A stretch of DNA of 37,485 nt. Origin: Pseudomonadota bacterium. Lineage in GTDB: Bacteria; Pseudomonadota; Alphaproteobacteria; Reyranellales; Reyranellaceae. The notes under the pieces were generated by a model. The model made no database searches. It was not told where the DNA came from and saw nothing but the letters and a program-made list of their open reading frames with translations. The stretch is from assembly GCA_023416135.1 (NCBI GenBank), contig JAEZIF010000514.1:1-37485 (forward strand), given 5' to 3'. Shown here piece by piece: positions 30,909 to 37,485 of this stretch. How positions within the stretch are numbered: position 1 is the first letter of the stretch; every line of letters starts with the position of its first letter. The position numbers were made by a program, and so were the translations under genes.

Positions 30909-30956
30909 TCAGTCCGCGCGCGTAACGACGGGGCCGCAAGCCTGCGCTGACATCAT
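30909..30956 (-). CDS. Possible leader peptide ahead of the transporter operon
   Basis: GGGGAGGAA is followed directly by ATGATG (30956 and 30953) and 13 further codons to a TGA at 30911-30909: MMSAQACGPVVTRAD. The stop is ten bases before the LivH start, which itself lacks a Shine-Dalgarno. It could be a coupling leader. It is not enriched in Leu, Ile or Val codons, so classic attenuation is not supported. Confidence 0.35.
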   Translation of the reverse strand: MMSAQACGPVVTRAD

Positions 30957-31157
30957 TTCCTCCCCTTGTCGCACCCCTGCGGGATGCAGCCGTGGCGATG
31001 TTTCCGCCTTCGTGCGCTGTTCGCGCGGAGAAGAGGATGGCCAACCGGCGCGCTTTTGACAATGGCCTCCGATCGGGGGCTTCCGAGCGGGCCTTTCCAA
31101 ACACAATCGCGGCCGCGGTCGAGGGACGACGCAGCGACTTTGTGCCATAACCGCCCG
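30957..31157. other. Divergent intergenic region between transporter and glycosyltransferase operons
   Basis: About 200 bases. The GC-rich frames are not convincing as genes, and no strong promoter was found on either strand. Confidence 0.3.
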
Positions 31158-32195
31158 ATGCCCTTAGCCCCTCCCGTCGGAGTCGTGATCGCCAATCACA
31201 ACAACTGCGCCTTCGTCGGGAAAGCGATCGAGTCGGTCGCCCGTCAGACTGCCCGCGATCTGCAGGTCGTCGTCGTCGACGATGCCTCGACCGACCGCTC
31301 GGACGAGGTCATCCGCGGCTGCTTGGCGAGGCTCGACGACATGCGGTTTCGCTATGTGAAGCTCCCGACCAATTCAGGCCAGGCCGGTGCATTGCGGCGT
31401 GGCCTCGGCGAGCTCGACACGCCGTTCGTCTGCTTCCTCGATTCGGACGACCTCTGGTACGACGATTTCGTCGCGCGTCACCTCGTGGTCCACATGAATG
31501 CCGACTTCCCGGTCGCGCTGACCTATTGCGATTCGCACATCATCGACGCCGACGACCGCATCCTGGCGGGGACGGCATGGTGGTTCGATTCCGACAAGCC
31601 GCAGGCCAAGGCACAGAGGACGATTGCGCCGACGCTGACACCGACCTTCGATCCGGCCAGCGGCGAGCTCGTCTATCCACCGAACGGCGACGTCACCTTT
31701 CATCCGCAGTGGACGCCGGCGGGCGCCACGAACACGACCGCGAGCATGATGTTCCGGCGTGCTTTCGTCGATCTCGTATTCGTGCCGCCGAGTCACGAAC
31801 TCAGGCTCTATGTCGACTTCTACCTGTCGACCTTCGCCTGCCTGATGACCGGCGCAATCGCCATCCACGAGGCGCTGTACGGCTATCGCATGCATGGCGG
31901 GAACAGCCACTCCAACGCCACGGTCCCGGGCGGCGCCTACAACTCTGCGAAGCGCGAATGGGAGCCGATCCGCGGCTACGTGCTGAAGTTGATCCAGAGG
32001 GTCCTGCGGGAGGAAGCCGAGGCGTTGAGGCTGACCTTCGGCGAGGAGCGGCATGCGATTGCCGAGCGGTTGATGGCGGATACGGTCGGCGTCCTGGCAG
32101 TCGACCGGACGGCGGCAAGGGCACGGCTGCCGGAGCTCATGCTGGGCCTCCTGGGCGACGGGCTGTCGCGCCTCGGCTTGCGCGGCCGATCGTGA
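31158..32195 (+). CDS. Family 2 (GT-A) glycosyltransferase
   Basis: 345 residues from the ATG at 31158. It opens with the GT2 pattern VGVVIANHNNCAFVGKAIESV, has VVVDDASTDRSDEVI (nucleotide-sugar site) and FLDSDDLW (DxD metal motif, residues 95-98). LYGYRMHGGNSH near the C-terminus is also typical. It transfers a sugar from a nucleotide donor, probably onto a cell-surface glycan or a secreted product. It overlaps the next gene as GTGA, and the three glycosyltransferase genes form a coupled set. No Shine-Dalgarno is obvious. Donor and acceptor are unknown. Confidence 0.88.
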   Translation: MPLAPPVGVVIANHNNCAFVGKAIESVARQTARDLQVVVVDDASTDRSDEVIRGCLARLDDMRFRYVKLPTNSGQAGALRRGLGELDTPFVCFLDSDDLWYDDFVARHLVVHMNADFPVALTYCDSHIIDADDRILAGTAWWFDSDKPQAKAQRTIAPTLTPTFDPASGELVYPPNGDVTFHPQWTPAGATNTTASMMFRRAFVDLVFVPPSHELRLYVDFYLSTFACLMTGAIAIHEALYGYRMHGGNSHSNATVPGGAYNSAKREWEPIRGYVLKLIQRVLREEAEALRLTFGEERHAIAERLMADTVGVLAVDRTAARARLPELMLGLLGDGLSRLGLRGRS

Positions 32196-33094
32196 GGGAG
32201 AGGGGCAAGGCGAACAGATCCGCCGTCTTCACCGGCGTAGCGCGCGACTGTGCGGCATACCTGCCGGGCGTGCTCGAGAACCTCGACCGATTCGCGGCAA
32301 CGTATGCTTCGGCGTCCTTCCTGTTCGTGGTCAGCGACAGCGCAGACGACACGCGCGCGATCCTGGGCCGCTGGCTCGCCGATGGACGATGCGGCCGGGT
32401 AATCGACCTCGGCGCCCTGGAGGGGCGCCTGCCCCGACGGACCGAACGGATCGCCTTCGCGCGCAACACCTGCCTCGATGAGATTGCCCGCGGCACGGGT
32501 GCCGATCACGACCATCTCGTGGTCGCCGATCTCGACGACGTCCTCGCCCGGCCGGTCGACGCCGACGCCTTCGCCCGGGCTGCGGCCTGGCTGGATGCCG
32601 ATCCGGCGCGCGCCGGCGTCATGGCCAATGCCAGGCCGCGCTACTACGACGTCTGGGCACTTCGCCATGACCGCTGGTGCCCCGACGATTGCTGGCATCC
32701 GATCTGGGGCCGCCCGTCCGACGAAACCTTCGAAGCGGCCAAGTTCCGCGAAGTCTTCACGCGTCAGATCGAGATCCCGCCGTTGCTGCCGCCGATCGCG
32801 GTACGCTCGGCCTTCGGCGGGCTCGGCATCTACCGCCTGCCCACAGCGCTTGCCGCGCGCTACCATGGTGTCGACGCGCGAAAGCGCGAAACCTCCGAGC
32901 ACGTCGCCTTCAACACCGCGATCGACCGCGCCGGCGGACGGCTTCACATCTTCCCGGCACTGCAGGTCCACGCGCCGCGCCAGCATCTCTACCAGCCGTC
33001 TGAATTCAAATGGCGCTGGCGACTGACCATGATGGCGCGGCGGACGGCCGAGATCGCCCGACCGTCATGGCGCCGGATACTCGCCCCGACATGA
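32192..33094 (+). CDS. Putative glycosyltransferase (GT-A type)
   Basis: 300 residues from a GTG at 32192 that overlaps the preceding stop. Marks are VFTGVARDCAAYLPGVLENLDRF at the start, RIAFARNTCLDEI and LVVADLDDVL (D113, D115, D116 as the likely metal motif), then FGGLGIYR and EHVAFN. The overall pattern recalls the family of the fungal capsule protein CAP59/mannosyltransferases, but the assignment is from memory and moderate. Its position between two clearer glycosyltransferases supports a glycan role. Confidence 0.7.
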   Translation: MRERGKANRSAVFTGVARDCAAYLPGVLENLDRFAATYASASFLFVVSDSADDTRAILGRWLADGRCGRVIDLGALEGRLPRRTERIAFARNTCLDEIARGTGADHDHLVVADLDDVLARPVDADAFARAAAWLDADPARAGVMANARPRYYDVWALRHDRWCPDDCWHPIWGRPSDETFEAAKFREVFTRQIEIPPLLPPIAVRSAFGGLGIYRLPTALAARYHGVDARKRETSEHVAFNTAIDRAGGRLHIFPALQVHAPRQHLYQPSEFKWRWRLTMMARRTAEIARPSWRRILAPT

Positions 33095-34320
33095 AGGCAC
33101 TGATCATCGATCCGGCGGTGCACTCGCTGGGCGGACACCATTTCACCGCCGTACAGCGCCTGCAGCGTGAACTTGCGAGACTGGGTGTGGCCGCGCCGTG
33201 CCTGGGCTCGGCCTACGCCGATCGCCGCGTCGTCGACGAGCTGGGGGTCGCGCCGACATTCAGCAGGTCGGTATACGGACGATCCTACGCCGCGCCGGCC
33301 GAGTTCACCGACGGCGTCGACGAGACAGGTCGCCAACTGGCCGAGGCGATGCGCCGGTCAGGCACGCCGGATCTGATCGTCCTGCCGTGCTGCGATCAGG
33401 TATTGGCGATGGCGCTGGCGCGGCAGTTGAGGCGTTCCTGGTCGCGGCCGCGGCCGCGCCTCCTGCTGTGGCTGCTCTACGGGCCGCATCACCTGAAAAC
33501 GCCGGACGATCCCGCGGCCGCCGGTCCGGACGGCGAAGCACGCGCGGCCTTCGCCGAGCTCGTCGCCAACGCCGGCGCCATCGAGGCCTATTGCGAGACG
33601 CCGGCGATGGCGGACTTCTATCGTGGCCTCGTGCCCTTCGAGGTCGGCGTCATGCCCGGCCCGGGGCTGCCCGCCCGCGCGCGCGCCGCCAAGGCGACAG
33701 GCGGACCGCCAGTCGTCTCCTGTATCGGCTTTGCCAATCGGGCGAAGGGCTATCGCCTGCTGCCGCAGGCCATACCGCACGTCCTCGACCGTCATCGCAG
33801 CGTCACGTTCATGATCCATGGCATCGTCAAGGGATCCGATGCCGAGGCCGACCAGCCGGTGTTCGATCGCCTGGCGGGGCTCGACGAGCGCGTGAAGGTT
33901 GACCGGGAGGTGCTCACTTCCGACAAGTATCTCACCCGGTTGGCCGAGACCGACCTGCTGCTGCTGCCCTACGATCCCGATGTCTACCGGTGGCGCGGTT
34001 CGGGGGTGTTCGCGGATGCCCATCAACTCGGCATTCCTATCGTCGCCCCGAAGGAATGTGCCTTCGCCCGGCCGGCCTTCGACGACGGCTGGGGCGTGGC
34101 GATGAGGAATTATGATGGCGATTGCCTTGGCATCGCGGCCGCGGAGGCCCTCGATCGACTGCCCCGGCTCAGCGCCCGTGCGGCCCACGCCGCCGGCCGC
34201 GTGTGCGACGACCTCGGACGAGTACTCAGCGCGTCGCTCACCAGCCTTGCCGGTAGGCAGACAGGGCTGGCCGGGCTGTTACGCCGGCTCCGGCCGGGGA
34301 TCGCCCCGAGATCTGCCTGA
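33091..34320 (+). CDS. Putative GT-B (family 4-like) glycosyltransferase
   Basis: 409 residues from the ATG at 33091, overlapping the preceding stop as ATGA; in-frame starts exist further upstream but the overlap and the MKALIIDPAVHSLGGHH N-terminus favour this one. It has a GT-B layout: a glycine-rich first Rossmann start, then PPVVSCIGFANRAKGYRLLP opening the C-domain, then ETDLLLLPYDPDVYRWRGSGVFADAHQLGIPIVAP, the usual donor-binding region with a conserved acidic/Gly stretch. It is the third member of the glycan set. Confidence 0.8.
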   Translation: MKALIIDPAVHSLGGHHFTAVQRLQRELARLGVAAPCLGSAYADRRVVDELGVAPTFSRSVYGRSYAAPAEFTDGVDETGRQLAEAMRRSGTPDLIVLPCCDQVLAMALARQLRRSWSRPRPRLLLWLLYGPHHLKTPDDPAAAGPDGEARAAFAELVANAGAIEAYCETPAMADFYRGLVPFEVGVMPGPGLPARARAAKATGGPPVVSCIGFANRAKGYRLLPQAIPHVLDRHRSVTFMIHGIVKGSDAEADQPVFDRLAGLDERVKVDREVLTSDKYLTRLAETDLLLLPYDPDVYRWRGSGVFADAHQLGIPIVAPKECAFARPAFDDGWGVAMRNYDGDCLGIAAAEALDRLPRLSARAAHAAGRVCDDLGRVLSASLTSLAGRQTGLAGLLRRLRPGIAPRSA

Positions 34321-34428
34321 GTTCGGCTCGAATCCCCCTGCATTGGCCGCAATTGTGCTAAGTACCAGTGGTGCCTCGGCTGCCGCTTTCAACCGTGGTT
34401 TTTCAAGCACAGTAGGACCCAGCGCTCA
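34321..34428. other. Short intergenic region before the type I secretion genes
   Basis: 108 bases separating the glycosyltransferase set from the exporter operon. It is richer in A/T than its flanks (CAATTGTGCTAAGTACC, GGTTTTTCAAGC), which fits a promoter, but no well-spaced -35/-10 pair stands out. Confidence 0.3.
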
Positions 34429-36195
34429 ATGTTGCCGGCAAGACCAGCCCTGAAGCGGAAATCGGAACTGGCGGCGGCGCTTGCCCGCTGCCGCCACGCC
34501 CTGATCGGCATCGGCGTGTTAACGGCCGCCATCAACCTGCTGCAGCTCACCGGCCCGCTGTTCATGTTGGAAGTCTACGACCGCGTGCTGCCCGGACGAA
34601 GCGTGCCGACCCTGGTGGCCATCAGCATCCTGGCGCTGGTGATGTTCGCCTTCCAAGGCCTGCTCGACATCGTACGCAGCCGCGTGCTGGTGCGGATCGC
34701 CGCCTCAGTCGACGAGACGCTGAGCGAGCGCGTCTTCGACCTCGCGACCAAGCTGCCGCTAAAGGCCATCACGCCACCCTCCTTCCAGCCCGTCCACGAC
34801 CTCGACCGCATCCGCTCGTTCATGTCGACCGTGGGACCGGCGGCGATCTTCGACCTGCCCTGGATGCCGCTCTATCTCGGCATCTGCTTCATCTTCCATC
34901 CGCTGATCGGCTGGGCGGCGACGGTGGGCGGCGTACTGCTGATCGCCATCACCATCGCCACCGAATTCCTGAGCCGCCGGCCGGCGCGCGAGGCGGCCGC
35001 GGTCGCCGACGGCCGCATGGGACTGGCCGAATCGAGCCGCCGCAATGCCGAGGTGGTGCAGGCCATGGGCATGTCCGGCCGCCTCAACAAGCTGTGGAAC
35101 GATCACAATCGGCGCAATCTCGCCGCCCAGCAGCGCGTCGCCGACATCTCGGGCGGCATGGCCGCCCTCTCCAGGATCCTGCGCATGATCCTGCAGTCTT
35201 TCGTCCTCGGCATCGGCGCCTGGCTGGTGATCAACCAGCAGGCCACCGCCGGCATCATCATCGCAAGCTCGATCCTGACTTCGCGCGCGCTGGCGCCGGT
35301 CGAAGTCACCCTCGCCCACTGGCGCAGCTTCATCTCGGCCCGCCAGAGCTGGCGGCGGCTGAACGGCCTGCTCGCCACGATACCGGCCGATCAGGCGCGC
35401 ATGGAACTGCCGCGTCCCAAGGAGACGCTGACGCTGGAAGCCGTCAGCATCAACCCGCCCGGCACCAACCGGCTCGTCGTGCAGGGTGTGGCCTTCCAGC
35501 TCAAGGCCGGCCAGGGCCTGGGCGTGATCGGCCCTAGTGCGTCGGGCAAGTCGTCGCTGGTGCGGGCGATCGTCGGGGTGTGGCCTGCCATCCAGGGCAA
35601 GATCCGCATCGACGGTGCCGCCGTCGACCAGTGGACGCCCGAAGCGCTTGGCCCGCACATCGGCTACCTGCCGCAGGACATGGAATTGTTCGCCGGCACC
35701 GTCGCCGAGAACATCGCGCGCTTCGAACCCGCGGCCTCGTCTGAAGCCGTGATCGCGGCGGCAAAGGCGGCCAGCGTCCATGAGCTGGTCCTGGCGCTGC
35801 CCCAGGGCTACGAGACGCAGGTGGGCGATGGCGGCAGTGCCCTGTCGGCCGGCCAGCGCCAGCGGATCGGGCTCGCACGTGCGCTCTACGGCGATCCGTT
35901 CCTGGTGGTGCTCGACGAGCCCAACTCCAACATCGACCGCGAGGGCGACGAGGCTCTGACCAAGGCCATCCTCGGCGTCCGCGCGCGCGGCGGCATTGTC
36001 GTCGTGGTCTGCCACAGGCCGTCGGCCCTGGCCGGCGTCGATACGGTGCTGGTCATGCTGGCCGGCCGCCAGCAGGCCTTCGGGCCGAAGGAGCAGGTCC
36101 TCCAGCCGCAGCAGCCCGCCGCAATGCCGGCCGCCCGCATGCTGCAGCCGATGACGGTGCACGCCGGCGGCCGTCCGCAGGAGAAGGCGCCGTGA
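34429..36195 (+). CDS. Type I secretion ABC transporter/ATPase (PrtD family)
   Basis: 588 residues from the ATG at 34429. The N-terminal membrane domain has about six spans (ALIGIGVLTAAINLLQLTGP; FMLEVYDRVLPGRSVPTLVA is a PrtD-type signature). The ATPase domain has Walker A GPSASGKSS at about 368-376, signature LSAGQRQRIGLARAL from about 472, Walker B VVLDEPNSNID from about 493 and the switch His in VVCHRPSAL. There is no peptidase C39 domain, which fits exporters of RTX proteases and similar proteins with uncleaved C-terminal signals. It couples to the adaptor gene by a GTGA overlap. No outer-membrane TolC-type gene is in the window. The RTX protease at 21.8 kb is a candidate substrate. Confidence 0.93.
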   Translation: MLPARPALKRKSELAAALARCRHALIGIGVLTAAINLLQLTGPLFMLEVYDRVLPGRSVPTLVAISILALVMFAFQGLLDIVRSRVLVRIAASVDETLSERVFDLATKLPLKAITPPSFQPVHDLDRIRSFMSTVGPAAIFDLPWMPLYLGICFIFHPLIGWAATVGGVLLIAITIATEFLSRRPAREAAAVADGRMGLAESSRRNAEVVQAMGMSGRLNKLWNDHNRRNLAAQQRVADISGGMAALSRILRMILQSFVLGIGAWLVINQQATAGIIIASSILTSRALAPVEVTLAHWRSFISARQSWRRLNGLLATIPADQARMELPRPKETLTLEAVSINPPGTNRLVVQGVAFQLKAGQGLGVIGPSASGKSSLVRAIVGVWPAIQGKIRIDGAAVDQWTPEALGPHIGYLPQDMELFAGTVAENIARFEPAASSEAVIAAAKAASVHELVLALPQGYETQVGDGGSALSAGQRQRIGLARALYGDPFLVVLDEPNSNIDREGDEALTKAILGVRARGGIVVVVCHRPSALAGVDTVLVMLAGRQQAFGPKEQVLQPQQPAAMPAARMLQPMTVHAGGRPQEKAP

Positions 36196-37484
36196 CCGTC
36201 CAGAAATCGCTCCGCAGCCACCTCGTGATCGGCGTCACTGCCGTGGCTGCCCTGCTGTTCATCATCTTCGGCTGGGGCACGCTCAGCGAGATCTCGGGCG
36301 CAGTCATTGCGCCGGGCAAGCTGGTGGTCGACAGCAACGTCAAGAAGGTGCAGCACCCGACGGGCGGCGTGGTCGGCGACCTCAAGGTCAAGGACGGCGA
36401 TCGCGTCAAGAAGGGCGACATCGTGGTGCGGCTCGACGAGACGCAGGCGCGCACCAGCCTTGCCATCGTCACCAAGGCGCTCGACGAGATGGATGCCCGC
36501 CAAGCCCGCCTCATGGCCGAGCGCGACGGTGCCGACAAGGCCGCTTTCCCAGCCGAGCTGGTCGCTCGCGCGAACGAGCCCGATGTCTCGCAGGCGATGC
36601 AGAGCGAGCAACGGCTGTTCGAGCTGAGGCGCTCGGCGCGCGAGGGCCAGAAGGCGCAGTTCCTCGAGCAGATCGACCAGCTCAAGCAGCAGATCGCGGG
36701 CAACGAGGAGCAGGTCGCGGCCAAGTCCAAGGAGATCGAGTGGAACCAGCAGGAGCTGACCGGCATCCGCGGCCTGTGGAAGGACAAGCTCGTGCCGTTC
36801 AACCGCGTGACGACGCTGGAGCGTGATTCGGCCCGCCTGCACGGCGAGCGCGGCGCGCTGACGGCCTCGATCGCCCAGGCCAAGGGACGCATCTCCGAGA
36901 TCCAGCTCAAGATCCTTCAGATCGACGAGGACCTGCGCACGGAGGTCGGCAAGGAGCTGGCCGAGATCCGCGCCAAGCGCGCCGAGCTCACCGAACGGCG
37001 GGTGGCGGCCGAGGACCAGCTCAAGCGCATCGACCTGGTGGCGCCGCAGGACGGCAAGGTCTTCCAGCAGGCCGTCCACACGATCGGCGGCGTGATCCAG
37101 GCCGGCGAGGTGCTGATGCTGGTCGTGCCCGACGCCGACGAGCTGATCATCGAAGCCAAGGTGGCGCCGCAGGACATCGACCAGATCCACGTCGGCCAGC
37201 AGGCGGTCGTGCAGTTCGCCGCCTTCAACCGGCGCACCACGCCCGAGCTGAACGGCGAGGTGATCGGCATCGGCGCCGACATCACCCAGGATGACAAGCG
37301 CAACGAGGCCTTCTACGCCGTGCGCATCCGCATCTCGGACAAGGAGATGGCGCGTCTCGAGGGCCTGCAGCCGATGGCCGGCATGCCGGTCGAGGTCTTC
37401 ATCAAGACCTCGCCGCGCACGGTGATGTCCTATCTGACGAAGCCGCTGCTCGAACAGTTCGACCGGGCGTTCCGCGGGCGCTGA
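36192..37484 (+). CDS. Type I secretion periplasmic adaptor (HlyD/PrtE family)
   Basis: 430 residues from a GTG at 36192, complete one base before the window end. One membrane span at about 14-36 (VIGVTAVAALLFIIFGWG), then a lipoyl-like half (GVVGDLKVKDGDRVKKGDIVVRLDE), a long coiled coil at about 95-265 rich in Lys/Glu/Gln, the second lipoyl half (DLVAPQDGKVFQQAVHTIGGVI), and the HlyD C-terminal beta-barrel. GMPVEVFIKTSPRTVMSYLTKPL is the standard HlyD-family ending. It bridges the ABC transporter to an outer-membrane channel encoded elsewhere. Confidence 0.93.
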   Translation: MTVQKSLRSHLVIGVTAVAALLFIIFGWGTLSEISGAVIAPGKLVVDSNVKKVQHPTGGVVGDLKVKDGDRVKKGDIVVRLDETQARTSLAIVTKALDEMDARQARLMAERDGADKAAFPAELVARANEPDVSQAMQSEQRLFELRRSAREGQKAQFLEQIDQLKQQIAGNEEQVAAKSKEIEWNQQELTGIRGLWKDKLVPFNRVTTLERDSARLHGERGALTASIAQAKGRISEIQLKILQIDEDLRTEVGKELAEIRAKRAELTERRVAAEDQLKRIDLVAPQDGKVFQQAVHTIGGVIQAGEVLMLVVPDADELIIEAKVAPQDIDQIHVGQQAVVQFAAFNRRTTPELNGEVIGIGADITQDDKRNEAFYAVRIRISDKEMARLEGLQPMAGMPVEVFIKTSPRTVMSYLTKPLLEQFDRAFRGR

Positions 37485-37485
37485 C

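Noticed and set aside
30909..30956. Classical amino-acid attenuator for the liv operon
   Set aside because: The leader has no run of Leu, Ile or Val codons and no attenuator hairpin is evident before LivH.

Overview
The window is high-GC bacterial DNA, most likely from an alphaproteobacterium of the Reyranella/Bradyrhizobium kind. This rests on the gene content: two Bug-type binding proteins, a branched-chain amino-acid (Liv) ABC transporter, a Baeyer-Villiger-type flavoprotein, and a class III cyclase fused to TPRs. It also rests on a near-perfect EcfG (general stress response sigma factor) promoter, a hallmark of Alphaproteobacteria. The genus is inference. I see no rRNA, tRNA, CRISPR array, insertion sequence or phage gene.

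Layout. 1-7.3 kb: the end of an unknown gene; a cyclase/TolB-like/TPR protein; a leftward pair encoding an SMP-30 lactonase and a very unusual protein joining a catalase-like haem domain, one membrane span and a RoxA-like di-haem cytochrome c; and a divergent small-molecule kinase-like gene. 7.3-9 kb: a leftward FAD monooxygenase. 9.2-13.3 kb: a leftward catabolic operon (SelA-like PLP enzyme, DUF6282 hydrolase-like protein, Bug binding protein, IclR regulator) behind a promoter that carries a perfect palindrome. 13.3-14.3 kb: about 1.1 kb with little coding content apart from a possible 52-aa zinc-ribbon gene and a strong GC hairpin. 14.3-17.9 kb: a GntR/HutC regulator facing a leftward, translationally coupled operon (Bug protein, PEP-mutase/isocitrate-lyase enzyme, TauD-like dioxygenase). 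The dioxygenase has an in-frame amber codon at codon 8, and the operon promoter carries a 10-bp-arm palindrome.

18-20.1 kb: small unknown genes, including an EcfG-promoted operon of a 24-aa membrane peptide and a polytopic membrane protein. 20.3-26.2 kb: an ATZ/TRZ amidohydrolase, a frameshifted serralysin-like RTX metalloprotease with a DUF4114-like end, and a coupled pair of flavin-dependent oxygenases (LLM class and acyl-CoA-dehydrogenase fold). 26.3-30.9 kb: a Liv-type ABC transporter with its binding-protein gene convergent to the HMGF genes. 31.1-34.3 kb: three overlapping glycosyltransferase genes. 34.4-37.5 kb: a type I secretion ABC transporter and adaptor (PrtD/PrtE type), a plausible exporter for RTX proteins like the one at 21.8 kb.

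Overall this looks like a scavenging catabolic region: binding proteins bring in organic acids or amino-acid-like compounds, and nearby hydrolases, lyases and oxygenases process them under local IclR and GntR control. Two genes appear broken by single-base lesions. The most novel items are the catalase/di-haem cytochrome fusion, the two operator-promoter pairs and the EcfG-driven micro-operon.
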